From Paenibacillus qinlingensis (GTDB lineage: Bacteria; Bacillota; Bacilli; Paenibacillales; NBRC-103111): a stretch of 64,000 nt of DNA. The stretch covers positions 248,001 to 312,000 of the forward strand of contig NZ_JABMKY010000006.1 in the NCBI RefSeq assembly GCF_013204845.1. The letters run 5' to 3'. The number at the start of each line of letters is the position of its first letter. The stretch's first letter is position 1. Under the pieces are notes generated by a model, which ran no database searches, was not told the origin of the DNA, and saw nothing but the letters and a program-made list of their open reading frames with translations. Below are positions 9,521-19,041 of this stretch, piece after piece. A program made the position numbers and the translations under genes.

Positions 9521-11128
9521 ATGTTTTCATTGCTGATTGTGGATGATCATAAGCATCAAGTAGAAACGTTAGCAGCAACTTTACCATGGGAAGAACTAGG
9601 GATATCCACGATTCATAAAGCGTATGAAGGCCAAGGAGCGCTTGCGATTATGGAGATGCACCCCATTGATATCATCATCACAGATATCCGCATGCCAGGC
9701 ATGAGTGGCCTCGATTTATTAGAACAAATCCATGAATCGAATCGGAAAATTGATGCTATTCTGTTGACTGGCTATGCGGAATTCGAGTATGCGAAGAAGG
9801 CAATTGAACTCCATGCCGTTGAGTATTTGATTAAACCCGTGCGTGATCAATTGCTCATAGATGCTGTAAGCCGCGTCATTTCAAAGCGTCAGAATGATTT
9901 GCAGCATTCGCAAGCCTTTAAACAGGCCAATGCGATCCTCCATCAGAATTTACCCCTTCTCAAAGAAAATGTATTGAATGATCTTTTGCAAGGAGCGGAA
10001 ATCTCACATAAGCAGCTGACAGAAAAACTCGAGATGTATCAAATTCCCTTTACATTTGGAGATTGCATTCGATTCATGGTCATTCAATTCGATCCTCATT
10101 TCTATGAATCGTACACAGCTTCCGATATGAAATTATTTGAATATGCCGTTATGAATATGGCGGAGGAATTGCTTCAAGGTCATTTTAGTCTGTGGACAAG
10201 GAAAGCGCCGCAAGACCATGTCACCTTGATGCTCAAGCCGATTCATTCGGGACGTACGGTTTGGAGTGAGGAGGGACTGGTTTCGATTGCCAATCTCTTA
10301 TTGGAACAGGTTCATCGTTATTTAAAAGGCACCGTTGCCATCTATCTGTCTACGCCAGCACAGTTTCCGGAAGAAGTTCATGCCAACTATTCTTCAGTTG
10401 TCTCATCCGTTTTTAGCGCATCAGAACGCCAAGGCGTATTTAACTTGAACAAGCATGACGTGTCTAGCCGTGGATTGGAACCTTTGCGTTCCTTATATCA
10501 AGCACCAATGCTGATACAACTGATGGAGAGTAATAATCTCGACAAAATGAATGAGAAACTTCATGCGATTTTTCAAGAATTGGAGCAAAAACAGGCGGAC
10601 TCACGTGCTCATCTTCGAGAAGCCTACTTACATATCCTAAGCTGTTTCACATTTTTGGCTCACAAAAAAGGCAAGGTCTTGGAAGATATTATTGGTATCG
10701 GCTCCGTACATAAAGAACACAGTGTCATTCATTCGGCGAAGCAATTAAAAGCATGGTGCATCCTTATTCTCGAAGCCCTGATTGAGGGAGCTCCCACCGT
10801 CGATGATGAGAATCACCAACAGCTAGTTCATAAAATCCAAACGTATATTCATCAGAATCTATCAAAGGATGTTACCTTACAATCGATTAGTGAGCATGTC
10901 TATTTGCATGCTGTTTATTTATCCAAAATCTATAAAGAGATTACAGGGTTAAATCTGAGTGAATACATTTTACATGCGCGAATGGAAGAAGCGAAGAGGC
11001 TGCTTGAAAAAACATCCTTTAAAATTTATGAAATCACTGAAAAAGTAGGATACCAAAGCCCGCAGCATTTTATTCGGAGATTCAAAAAATATTACGGCGT
11101 GACGCCGGACATTTTCCGTAAGCAATAA
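9521..11128 (+). CDS. YesN-like response regulator with AraC DNA-binding domain
   Basis: A 535-residue regulator. The N-terminal receiver domain has the acidic pair (LLIVDDHKHQ), phospho-acceptor Asp55 (ITDIRMPGMSG) and the Thr/Lys positions (LLTGYAE, YLIKPV). A middle region of unclear function is followed by two AraC helix-turn-helix units in the last 100 residues (YLSKIYKEITGLNLSEYI, KVGYQSPQHFIRRFKKYYG). ATG 9521 is preferred, 8 bp after the kinase stop and behind AAGGGAG. It should receive phosphate from the preceding kinase and activate the local lyase/transport/GH88 genes. Confidence 0.92.
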   Translation: MFSLLIVDDHKHQVETLAATLPWEELGISTIHKAYEGQGALAIMEMHPIDIIITDIRMPGMSGLDLLEQIHESNRKIDAILLTGYAEFEYAKKAIELHAVEYLIKPVRDQLLIDAVSRVISKRQNDLQHSQAFKQANAILHQNLPLLKENVLNDLLQGAEISHKQLTEKLEMYQIPFTFGDCIRFMVIQFDPHFYESYTASDMKLFEYAVMNMAEELLQGHFSLWTRKAPQDHVTLMLKPIHSGRTVWSEEGLVSIANLLLEQVHRYLKGTVAIYLSTPAQFPEEVHANYSSVVSSVFSASERQGVFNLNKHDVSSRGLEPLRSLYQAPMLIQLMESNNLDKMNEKLHAIFQELEQKQADSRAHLREAYLHILSCFTFLAHKKGKVLEDIIGIGSVHKEHSVIHSAKQLKAWCILILEALIEGAPTVDDENHQQLVHKIQTYIHQNLSKDVTLQSISEHVYLHAVYLSKIYKEITGLNLSEYILHARMEEAKRLLEKTSFKIYEITEKVGYQSPQHFIRRFKKYYGVTPDIFRKQ

Positions 11129-11152
11129 TAGGTATTAGAAGGGGAGTCAAAC

Positions 11153-12256
11153 ATGGACAACGTATGGTTAGAGAAGGCTTGGGAACAAGTTGTTGATAAA
11201 ATTGAACAAACAAGTCATACCTTTGGAGCAGCATTTCCGAATGGAACCGAGCACGGTCGCTTTGTGATGACTTCGGCCCATGACTGGGTAGCGGGTTTTT
11301 GGCCAGGACTGTTATGGTTGGTTTATAGCGAAACGAAGAATGAACGTCTGCAAACATTGGCTGTTGCGTGCGAAGAGCAAATCAGTCAAACCTTATGGGA
11401 ATTTGAGCATTTACATCATGATGTTGGCTTTATGTTCGGACTTAGCAGTATCAAACAATATGAGCATTTGGAAGATGAAGCTGCCAAGCGGCATGCACTC
11501 ATGGCGGCAAGTTTACTTGCAGGAAGGTTTAATCCTGCGGGATCCTTTATTCGCGCGTGGCCGAATTGGGGTAATGAAGATCACAGTGGTTGGGCAATCA
11601 TTGATTGTATGATGAATTTGCCACTGTTGTACTGGGCTTCAGAAGTAATTGCTGATCCGCGGTACCGACATATTGCGGAGCTTCATGCGGATATGGTGCT
11701 CAAAGAATTTATGCAAGGGGATGGATCGGTCCATCATATCGTCGCTTTCGACCCAGAGACAGGCGCTCGTGTGGAAGCGCTGGCTGGTCAAGGTTATGCG
11801 GCCGATTCTGCTTGGTCAAGAGGAGCGGCTTGGGCGCTGTATGGATTTGCTCTCAGCTACAAATATACCGGCAAAGAGACTTACTTAGAGGCAGCGAAGC
11901 AAGTAGCACAATTCTTTCTTGCTAATTTGCCTGCGGATAAGGTGCCCTATTGGGATTTTCGCTTGCCTAAAGATTCGGATGACATGCCTCGCGACTCTTC
12001 GGCAGCAGCAATTGCCGCTTCGGGACTTTTAGAAATAGCTTCTCTTGTGGGAACGGATGAGGGATTACGCTATAAGCAGGCTGCCGAAGAGATCTTGTTT
12101 TCCTTGTTCCATAATTACACGGAAGGGCAGGAAGAATCACAGGGATTACTGCTGCATGGGACCGGATATTTCATGAAAGATATTCATGTAGATGCTTCAC
12201 TCATTTATGGTGATTATTATTATGTTGAGGCATTATTGAAACTTAAGTATGCCTAG
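11153..12256 (+). CDS. GH88 unsaturated glucuronyl hydrolase
   Basis: A 367-residue cytoplasmic enzyme without signal peptide and with an (alpha/alpha)6-barrel sequence pattern. HHDVGFMFG places Asp90 and GWAIIDCMMN places Asp151, matching the two catalytic Asp residues (88 and 149) known from the Bacillus sp. GL1 enzyme. GH88 hydrates the 4,5-double bond of unsaturated uronic acids at the ends of lyase products and so releases the sugar. Together with the PL8 lyase and importer it completes a pathway. The ribosome site AAGGGGAG precedes ATG 11153, 24 bp after the regulator. It is the last gene of the operon. Confidence 0.95.
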   Translation: MDNVWLEKAWEQVVDKIEQTSHTFGAAFPNGTEHGRFVMTSAHDWVAGFWPGLLWLVYSETKNERLQTLAVACEEQISQTLWEFEHLHHDVGFMFGLSSIKQYEHLEDEAAKRHALMAASLLAGRFNPAGSFIRAWPNWGNEDHSGWAIIDCMMNLPLLYWASEVIADPRYRHIAELHADMVLKEFMQGDGSVHHIVAFDPETGARVEALAGQGYAADSAWSRGAAWALYGFALSYKYTGKETYLEAAKQVAQFFLANLPADKVPYWDFRLPKDSDDMPRDSSAAAIAASGLLEIASLVGTDEGLRYKQAAEEILFSLFHNYTEGQEESQGLLLHGTGYFMKDIHVDASLIYGDYYYVEALLKLKYA

Positions 12257-12299
12257 ATTTTGATATGGAAAATGAAAAGAAAAATATTTTTTGAGCTGA

Positions 12300-12330
12300 T
12301 GTATAATATTTTGCAAACTCCACATGATAA
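12300..12330 (+). promoter_or_regulatory. Sigma-G-like forespore promoter
   Basis: TGTATA (12300-12305), 17 bases, then CATGATAA (12323-12330). This resembles the sigma-G consensus and sits just upstream of a spore-protein gene, where such a promoter is expected. Confidence 0.6.
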
Positions 12331-12361
12331 TATCACACCAAGAAAAGGAGTGTATAACATT

Positions 12362-12574
12362 ATGGCTAACAACACATTGGCAGTTCCACAAGCAAAAGCA
12401 GCATTGGATCAACTGAAGTATGAGGTTGCACAAGAGTTAGGGATTCAGCTTCAAGCATACAATGGAAATCTGACATCACGCGATGCTGGCTCCATTGGTG
12501 GCACGATTACGAAGCGGTTAGTGCAAATCGCAGAACAACAACTTTCTGGATCCGCAGGAAACTTCAGACGCTAA
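12362..12574 (+). CDS. Alpha/beta-type small acid-soluble spore protein
   Basis: A 70-residue DNA-binding spore protein that coats and protects forespore DNA and is degraded at germination. KYEVAQELGIQL contains the germination-protease recognition region, and GGTITKRLVQIAEQQL is the conserved C-terminal half of the family. ATG 12362 follows AAGGAG at good distance. The frame is open further upstream, but that part overlaps the promoter and lacks family similarity. The gene is independent of its neighbours and shows that the organism sporulates. Confidence 0.95.
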   Translation: MANNTLAVPQAKAALDQLKYEVAQELGIQLQAYNGNLTSRDAGSIGGTITKRLVQIAEQQLSGSAGNFRR

Positions 12575-12599
12575 GTTGATCGTATTTGCAGGTAAACTC

Positions 12600-12650
12600 A
12601 AAAGACTACAAGCACCTATTCCTCCTTGGGTGAATGCAGTCTTTTTTTTA
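12600..12650 (+). terminator. Rho-independent terminator of the spore-protein gene
   Basis: AAAGACT... pairs imperfectly with ...GCAGTCTTT, with inner GCACC/GGGTG pairing, and ends in a run of eight T. Confidence 0.7.
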
Positions 12651-12696
12651 TTTTATCTTGTTATTGCGCAACATAAATAAAATCGAAAAATTGAAT

Positions 12697-12885
12697 AACT
12701 GGAAAATATACAGCTAATAGGAAGCAGACCACCTGTTTTAAGTGAATAACTGGAAAAACTCCAGCTGTTTTTGGCTATTTGCTCGGATTGAGCGAAATAG
12801 TTGGAATTTAGCAGGAGTTTTTCCATCTAAATGGACTAAAACGCAAAATCATGCGAAATTAACGGCATGATTTCCATTTAATTGA
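12697..12885 (+). repeat. Dispersed intergenic repeat, copy A (divergent)
   Basis: Two forward motifs of the form GGAAAAnnnnCAGCTAAT (12701-12718, 12752-12767) and two inverted ones (12808-12830 and around 12870-12882). The same grammar occurs at 34471 and 57714. No gene is seen in the 354 bases between the spore-protein gene and 12929 apart from this and a hairpin, AAATCATGC...GCATGATTT, at about 12846-12874. Confidence 0.55.
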
Positions 12886-12928
12886 AGCTTTCAACAGAAA
12901 GATCGAGTTCTTTCTTTTTAGAAACAAG

Positions 12929-14311
12929 CTAAGTGATCATCTTATTCTGCAGCTTTGCTGCGATTGAGGATGCCGACTCCAGTCCTGCCCAATACAACCC
13001 CATTTCAGCCTCCATCTCCTCCAGTATAGTCCAATCCGTAAATACCTCATGCTGAAAATAGCTGTTTTCGATCGAGTCATGAACGATGTTTAGAGACTCA
13101 AGCGTGTCCTTATCCCAAAGTTTTTCGTTGACGGACGTTAGAACAGATAAGAATGGGGAGGTTCGACTGATCGTTTCCTGTACATCAAGGTCGCATGCAA
13201 TTTGAAGAAATTGGGTAGCAAGCTCTAAATCATTGCAGGTGGTTGGCACCATAAAGGCATTGGCTAATAGGAGCGTTGCTTTCTGTTCCCCAAAGGGGAG
13301 AGCCGCTACTTGCGGTTCAAAGCCTAGATTTTCGTTTTTCCAACCTGCAAGCTCGATCGATGTAGTTAGAACCATACCTGCTTTCTCATGGATAAATGCT
13401 TCTGAGCTCGAAGGGTACTTCGAGGATAAAGTAGCAATTCGGAAGCGATACAATAGATCATGGATAAAGTTCAACGTTTTCACAAGGGGTTCTTTATGCG
13501 CCGAACGGTTAAAATGGACACCGTTTTGCAAGGCGAATACAGGCCAACGGCTGGAAGATGAATGAAGGGACATTCCATATTGATCTACGATGCCATCGCC
13601 ATCTGTATCGACGGTTAGCTTCTGCGCAGCGCGGATGAAATCTTTTTGAGTCCAATTTGGATCCGGTCGTGGAACGCAGTAGGTATCAAATAAATTAGGG
13701 TTATACGCCAGATACACGGTGGAAAAAGTAACCGGCACAGCGATCACGGCGTCTTCACGACGAAAAGCAGATACCATTCTTGGATACATGGCTGGCAGAC
13801 ATTCTTTTAGCGGATTACGTAAATCAACAAAGGTGACAGCCTGATCTTCCATTTCCATAACCTGTCGGTCAGTTACAAAGATAAGGTCTGGGTTCAGTCC
13901 CATTTCACTGCTCGTCCGTATGGATGACCAAAAATCATGAGAAGGGAAGCTCAACAGTTTTACATCAACATTAGGGTGGTCCTCTTGAAACCTATCAATA
14001 ATAAACGGTATGGCGTTATCAGCAAAATGGGATGGAGAGATGGCAACGATGCGCAGTGTTTTTCGCTGTTTCACGGGAATGACCAGATCAGGCGAAACAA
14101 TCGTGCCTTGTCCTGGCTTTTTGACAATTAAATTTTCTTTCAGTAATTCATCTAATGATTTGCGGACGGACGTTCTGCTCAACTGATAGTGTTTGCACAA
14201 TTCATTCTCAGACAGAAGATATTGACCCGGCTTCAAATAACCGGAAAGTATTTGTTCGCGTAAAATGGTAGCCAGCTGGGAGTATCTGAATTTGATTTCT
14301 CGTCTCATCAT
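12929..14311 (-). CDS. GntR-family regulator fused to a solute-binding-protein-like domain
   Basis: The N-terminal 75 residues are a GntR winged helix (LREQILSGYLKPGQYLLSE, CKHYQLSRTSVRKSLDELL). The remaining about 370 residues resemble an extracellular family 1 sugar-binding protein, including the calcium-loop-like DTDGDGIVDQYG also seen in the lipoprotein at 4006, but with no signal peptide. It is therefore probably a cytoplasmic ligand-sensing repressor that uses a binding-protein fold as sensor. The frame extends to 14344, but only the ATG at 14311 has a Shine-Dalgarno-like GGAAG. It is divergent from the 749-residue gene, with a palindromic operator candidate between them. Confidence 0.85.
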   Translation of the reverse strand: MMRREIKFRYSQLATILREQILSGYLKPGQYLLSENELCKHYQLSRTSVRKSLDELLKENLIVKKPGQGTIVSPDLVIPVKQRKTLRIVAISPSHFADNAIPFIIDRFQEDHPNVDVKLLSFPSHDFWSSIRTSSEMGLNPDLIFVTDRQVMEMEDQAVTFVDLRNPLKECLPAMYPRMVSAFRREDAVIAVPVTFSTVYLAYNPNLFDTYCVPRPDPNWTQKDFIRAAQKLTVDTDGDGIVDQYGMSLHSSSSRWPVFALQNGVHFNRSAHKEPLVKTLNFIHDLLYRFRIATLSSKYPSSSEAFIHEKAGMVLTTSIELAGWKNENLGFEPQVAALPFGEQKATLLLANAFMVPTTCNDLELATQFLQIACDLDVQETISRTSPFLSVLTSVNEKLWDKDTLESLNIVHDSIENSYFQHEVFTDWTILEEMEAEMGLYWAGLESASSIAAKLQNKMIT

Positions 14312-14402
14312 ATCGTTCTTCCATTCGTATTTGGTTATTTTCATTATAACGTAAAAAGAAATAACATTTTCACTAGTATTTTAATCGAGATTGAAATACG
14401 AT

Positions 14403-14419
14403 ACAAGTATGATACATGT
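14403..14419 (+). promoter_or_regulatory. Candidate GntR operator
   Basis: ACAAGTATGATACATGT is a 17-bp inverted repeat that is symmetric except at its centre and one position pair. It lies between the divergent GntR-type gene and the 749-residue gene, next to TTGAAA at 14391. Confidence 0.5.
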
Positions 14420-14452
14420 GTTTTATTTGATCTGTATTGTGGAGGCGAGGGA

Positions 14453-16702
14453 ATGAATAGTTCACGATTAAAGAACGCATTTGGCGAACCCTATTTAGTT
14501 TTCGACGTGGAAGATATCAATGAGGTTCTATCACCAGAGGAATTTTGGAACAAGCTGCCTGAACTCCAATTACAACCATCTCCTCATAATTTATGGACGA
14601 TTCCATTGTTTCGTTCGTTTTTCTTTGGTTTGACGGAGATGGAAGAAAAGCTTGTGACGTTCCAAGTGGTACATGACGCGCTTCAAAGGGAAGCGGAAAC
14701 GCCAGTCGTCTCGAATGTCATAGGAACGACTGTCCAAGAACGTTTAGTCAAGGATGAAGCTATGCCCTATAAGCCATTCATGACAGGTCACGATAGGCAA
14801 ACCCTCACCTACAGCAACCGTTACTATCCAAGACGCATGCATGATTTTGTTTTGCAGGAATATTTGCCTGCTTACGTATTAACCGAGGATCAACAGTTTT
14901 GGCGCCGTAGTGAAGAACTACTCGCCTTTCTCCGATATACGCGTTGGAAAGAAGATGGAACGAATGAATTTGTGGAGCAGTTCTATCCGAATGAGTTCCA
15001 CCCACGTCCCGAGTGGGCTGGAGGGTGGGATTATGTGTTCGATTGGGAGTGGTTGGACGGGTACGGCTACAATTGGCATCTTCATGAGCCCGATCACCAC
15101 GTTTGTGCAGCTATTGCCTCCCTCCACATCAATATGTATGAGCGAACAGGGATACGACATTATCTGGAGGACGCAAGATCGTTTGTCATAAACCAAATTC
15201 CCCGATACGGGTTTCACAAAGGGATTTGGAATGGCCGCGTTTATTATTGGACCGAGTATAATCCTACGGGTAGTTCGGAAGGGAATCCAGTTGTAGACGC
15301 TACGGATAACGTTGTTGCTTTAGTCGCTATGGCTGTCGCCAAAACGGGTTACTACGAATCTGATCCCGTGATAAAAGGCCAATTGTTAGAGTACGCACGC
15401 GGCTTGTTATGGTATATGATTCGGGAGTGGGAGACGGATGGCAGATGGTTTTATGATGGGGCGGAAAATCCAATGAATGAACGGAGATATCAATCCCATG
15501 ATATCGTCTGTATCGTTTGCAGCATGATTGCTCTGGTGTATCTGTACAAAGCAGGTGCGGACATCACGCCATTCTTGCGTAGTTTGTCTGAAATGGAGGT
15601 CAAATACGCCGCCATGTCGGGGATTTTCCAGCGCAAAGCGTATTTAAAAATGGCTAAAGTGTATGACGGTGAGCCTGCAGCAGGAAATCAATTGATGTTC
15701 AGTACTTTCTTCCATGTAATGGGCCCTTCCTTGCAGAATGTTCAATTCAGGGATAGTCTCGCAGAGGGCTTCTCCGTTCCGGACCAATTCCCTATTCGGG
15801 TAAGCCGATTGTTGCCTCCGGATGATCTTGTTTCCGATTGGAGGCCTGATCCTGAGAAGGACCGAACGTTGCTGATTAAGAGGGAGCAGATGGAAGAGGG
15901 CATCGGATTGCCATTCGAGTTGCAAACTGGCCAAACCTATCGAATCTGCTATTGGGCCAATTGCGATCAGACTTTTGACCGGAATGAGTCGGTGAATCCA
16001 GATAGTGAACTGGCTAGCTGGCATCATGTAAAAGGTGAAGCTGTCTATGTTCGAACAACAACAGGAAGCTATGGCGATCGTCCTCATAGTTATGCTTTGC
16101 CTTTTTCATTGCGCTCGCAGTTGAATAGCATTAATTTTCTTTCTTTTGGAGCCAGACTGCTGTTTCCATTTCCAGAAGATATAGCTGCGAAAGTCGTAGA
16201 GCGTTCTTGGCCTGAGGCGGAATCCTACGTGCAAGAAGCAAAGTACGATACGGAATCTTCCTTGTATTTGTATGAGGTTCAAAGTTTATTCCCTTGGCAT
16301 ACAGGGGGACTTCCATTCGAGCCAGAGCAACATATTGGTAAAGGTCGGGTTTGTAAAGCTTCTGCGGCGGGGCAATTTGTTGAAATGGTTTTCCATTGGC
16401 CTAACAACACAGGTAAGGTTAAACTGTTTGCGGATTATACAATGGGAAGGGATAGGGGAATCGTTCAAGTGTATATAGACGGTATGGCTATTGGCGATCC
16501 AGTTAACCAATATTGTGATACAGAGTATGCGATACCCGTTAAGCGAATTTCCCTTGCTCAATTATCACTAAATAAAGGTAAACATACACTTATCTTTGAG
16601 GTAGTCGGCAAAGATTTGGCTTCATCCGGATATGGCATTGGCTTGCACCATGCGCTACGTATTGAGCGTGTGGCAGAAGGCGAATTGGAGTTGACGTGTT
16701 GA
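14453..16702 (+). CDS. Unrecognised 749-residue protein, probable carbohydrate-active enzyme
   Basis: I do not recognise a named family. There is no signal peptide, so it is cytoplasmic. Residues of about 120-400 are rich in aromatic and helix-repeat patterns (DYVFDWEWLDGYGYNWH, YHIxx-like repeats, RRYQSHDIVCIVCSM), as in (alpha/alpha)-toroid sugar enzymes. Residues of about 630-745 look like a beta-sandwich sugar-binding module (FADYTMGRDRGIVQVYIDG). ATG 14453 follows TGGAGGCGAGGG. The divergent GntR/binding-protein fusion regulator suggests a sugar substrate. It overlaps the downstream transporter gene by 7 bases, so both are probably translated together. Confidence 0.75.
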   Translation: MNSSRLKNAFGEPYLVFDVEDINEVLSPEEFWNKLPELQLQPSPHNLWTIPLFRSFFFGLTEMEEKLVTFQVVHDALQREAETPVVSNVIGTTVQERLVKDEAMPYKPFMTGHDRQTLTYSNRYYPRRMHDFVLQEYLPAYVLTEDQQFWRRSEELLAFLRYTRWKEDGTNEFVEQFYPNEFHPRPEWAGGWDYVFDWEWLDGYGYNWHLHEPDHHVCAAIASLHINMYERTGIRHYLEDARSFVINQIPRYGFHKGIWNGRVYYWTEYNPTGSSEGNPVVDATDNVVALVAMAVAKTGYYESDPVIKGQLLEYARGLLWYMIREWETDGRWFYDGAENPMNERRYQSHDIVCIVCSMIALVYLYKAGADITPFLRSLSEMEVKYAAMSGIFQRKAYLKMAKVYDGEPAAGNQLMFSTFFHVMGPSLQNVQFRDSLAEGFSVPDQFPIRVSRLLPPDDLVSDWRPDPEKDRTLLIKREQMEEGIGLPFELQTGQTYRICYWANCDQTFDRNESVNPDSELASWHHVKGEAVYVRTTTGSYGDRPHSYALPFSLRSQLNSINFLSFGARLLFPFPEDIAAKVVERSWPEAESYVQEAKYDTESSLYLYEVQSLFPWHTGGLPFEPEQHIGKGRVCKASAAGQFVEMVFHWPNNTGKVKLFADYTMGRDRGIVQVYIDGMAIGDPVNQYCDTEYAIPVKRISLAQLSLNKGKHTLIFEVVGKDLASSGYGIGLHHALRIERVAEGELELTC

Positions 16703-17577
16703 AGCGGGCAGACGGATTGCTCTTATGTTGTGTAACCCTTTGGGGAAGTAATTTTGTGTTCGCTTCCATGCTTTCTAAGGAGTTTTCTCCTTTGTTGCTG
16801 GCCGCGTTACGATTGACATTATCCATTATCGTTTTACTGATTTACGGGCTGGTAACAAGGAAATTAGTCCGGGTCAACCTGAAGGATTGGAAACAATTAT
16901 TGCCGTTAGGGATCACAGCCGTACTTATCCATCATAGTACCTTTTTTATCGGATTAAGAGAAACAGATGCGACTACTGCTGCTTTAATCATCGCGTTAGT
17001 CCCTATTACTACCGCTATTCTAGCGGCTTTTTTTCTGAAAGAAGCGCTCACCGTGCGAGTAGCCGCAGGCTCTATCCTAGCGTTAATCGGTGTTTATTTG
17101 GTGATTGGCTTTGGGAAAGGCATTCATTTGAACATGGAAATAGGTTTGATTTTCATATCGATGATTGCCTTTAGCATCTCTATCATCCAAACCAGAAGAA
17201 TAGCGGAGAGGCTAGATCCTTTTGTAATTACGGTATATAGCACATTGCTCGGGACCTGCTTGCTGTATCCTGTCGTTATGGTGTATGAACCTATCTTTCA
17301 TGTTAGTGGGCAAGTCTGGGCTTGGGGATTACTCTTAATCTCAGCGGTGGTCATACAGGCGATATGTTCGCTGATTTGGGCTTACCAGGTGAAGGTCGTT
17401 GGGGCAAGCCGGGCAGCTAACTATATTAATTTAGAACCATTCATCGCTATGCTTGTTGGATTTTTGTTAGTGGGAACTAGAGTTAACTTGGCTCAAATGA
17501 TCGGTTCCGCCATCCTCGTTATTGGTGTGTCACTGGTAACCTCGATGAAAATGAGAACATCCATGCGTAATAATTAA
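16696..17577 (+). CDS. EamA/DMT-family transporter
   Basis: A 293-residue protein with about ten hydrophobic helices in two similar halves, as in the drug/metabolite transporter (EamA) family. The first half has WGSNFVFASMLSKEFSPLLLAALR and the second WAYQVKVVGASRAANYINLEP, both characteristic. The probable start is GTG 16696 (TTG 16699 is an alternative), overlapping the preceding stop. The overlap suggests export or import of a metabolite connected with the 749-residue protein, but the substrate cannot be read from the sequence. Confidence 0.88.
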   Translation: MLKRADGLLLCCVTLWGSNFVFASMLSKEFSPLLLAALRLTLSIIVLLIYGLVTRKLVRVNLKDWKQLLPLGITAVLIHHSTFFIGLRETDATTAALIIALVPITTAILAAFFLKEALTVRVAAGSILALIGVYLVIGFGKGIHLNMEIGLIFISMIAFSISIIQTRRIAERLDPFVITVYSTLLGTCLLYPVVMVYEPIFHVSGQVWAWGLLLISAVVIQAICSLIWAYQVKVVGASRAANYINLEPFIAMLVGFLLVGTRVNLAQMIGSAILVIGVSLVTSMKMRTSMRNN

Positions 17578-17670
17578 CTGTTGTCAGAAACAATACAGTT
17601 ATGTTATGGTGTAACCAAATACAGAGAAAAGTTCCGAATATGGAATGGGAGTATAGGAGAAACTCATATT

Positions 17671-18888
17671 ATGACAAACAAGAACAATCAGCATGCCGTC
17701 AGACTAGCACTGCTGCTCGGTTTATTTTCGACACTTGGCCCTTTTACCATCGATATGTATTTACCAGCCTTTCCTCAGATTGTGGAGAAATTCGGTACAA
17801 CAGCTTCCCTTGTCCAGCTCAGCCTAACCGCGTGTTTGCTTGGACTGGGTGTCGGCCAAGTGGTTATGGGGTCACTCAGCGATGTCTACGGCAGGCGTAA
17901 ACCGCTGCTTATTTCCATGGCTCTTTATGTTGTAGCATCCATAGCTTGCGCGATCGCGCCGAGCATCTGGCTGTTGATTTTTGCTCGACTCGTGCAGGGG
18001 TTTGTTGCGTCAGCGGGTATTGTCATTTCCCGGGCAATTGCGCGTGACATGTTTAGCGGCCACGAGCTTACCAAATTTTTCTCGTTACTCTTGCTTGTTG
18101 GGAACTTGGGCCCACTTGTGGCGCCCGTGGCAGGAAGCGGTGTTCTATCACTATCGAGCTGGATTGGCGTCTTTATTGCTTTGGCGTTGTTGGGGATGTT
18201 CCTCCTTGCCATGACCAAATGGAGTCTCAAAGAAACGCTGCCTGTCGAGCGCCGTAGTCCTAGCAATTTTGTCCAGCAACTTCGCAACTATGGATCGCTT
18301 TTGCGCGATCGCTCATTTACGGGCTATATGCTCGCACAAGGGGTCATGATTGCGGGGGTATTCGCTTACGTGTCGGGTACACCTTTTATCTATCAAAATA
18401 TTTATGGGGTTTCGCCTACGGTATTTGCCCTGTTGTTCGGATCCAATGGTATCACCTTGATTATCGGTTCACAGTTGGTCGGTCGAATGGCTCACCGAGT
18501 GTCGGAGCAATTCTTCTTGCTGCTCGGTCTATGGCTCGCGGGTGCTGCGAGCATTGCCGTCTTATTGGTGGCCATTTTTCATGGGCCGCTGTATGCACTC
18601 GTGATTCCGCTCGTTTTCTTCGTAGCATCCATCGGTATTACATCCACGGCAGCTTTTCCGCTTGCGATGGAGAGCCAAGGACATATGGCTGGCAGCGCAG
18701 CTGCGTTGATGGGGGTCATTCCCTTTTTGCTCGGAGCGGTCGTTTCTCCGCTAGTCGGTATTGCCGGTGAACACACGGCTGTGCCATTAGGGGTTATTAT
18801 TTTAACCACGAGTGCTGCCGCGATGCTGTCTTACTTCCTCTTAGTGAAAAAAGGGTCGAAACAGCCAGTTGAGGGAAATAAGATTTAA
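17671..18888 (+). CDS. Bcr/CflA-type MFS efflux transporter
   Basis: A major facilitator with 12 predicted helices. The MFS motif A appears as GSLSDVYGRRKPLL between helices 2 and 3. The N-terminus (LGPFTIDMYLPAFPQI) is diagnostic of the Bcr/CflA drug-resistance group, which exports antibiotics such as bicyclomycin or chloramphenicol. ATG 17671 has AGGAG about 12 bases upstream; the frame is open to 17581, but that stretch holds a promoter-like TTGTCA and shows no family similarity. It is followed by a strong terminator. Confidence 0.9.
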   Translation: MTNKNNQHAVRLALLLGLFSTLGPFTIDMYLPAFPQIVEKFGTTASLVQLSLTACLLGLGVGQVVMGSLSDVYGRRKPLLISMALYVVASIACAIAPSIWLLIFARLVQGFVASAGIVISRAIARDMFSGHELTKFFSLLLLVGNLGPLVAPVAGSGVLSLSSWIGVFIALALLGMFLLAMTKWSLKETLPVERRSPSNFVQQLRNYGSLLRDRSFTGYMLAQGVMIAGVFAYVSGTPFIYQNIYGVSPTVFALLFGSNGITLIIGSQLVGRMAHRVSEQFFLLLGLWLAGAASIAVLLVAIFHGPLYALVIPLVFFVASIGITSTAAFPLAMESQGHMAGSAAALMGVIPFLLGAVVSPLVGIAGEHTAVPLGVIILTTSAAAMLSYFLLVKKGSKQPVEGNKI

Positions 18889-18936
18889 TAAAATGTATAA
18901 TATTTCCATTTGTAATGCAGATATTTTTGCAATAAT

Positions 18937-18973
18937 AAAGACGGAGCGCCGCGAGTTTGCGGGCTCCGTCTTT
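18937..18973. terminator. Bidirectional terminator
   Basis: AAAGACGGAGC and GCTCCGTCTTT form a stem with inner CCGC/GCGG pairs. It lies between the convergent MFS gene (+) and ferritin-like gene (-). Confidence 0.85.
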
Positions 18974-19041
18974 ATTTCATATAAAACTACTTGTAAAACG
19001 TAGTCTGTTCTCCTCGAAGTACTTTGATAGAAATTTCTTCA

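Noticed and set aside
12260..12361. Upstream extension of the spore-protein gene
   Set aside because: Overlaps the sigma-G-like promoter and adds 34 residues unlike the family.
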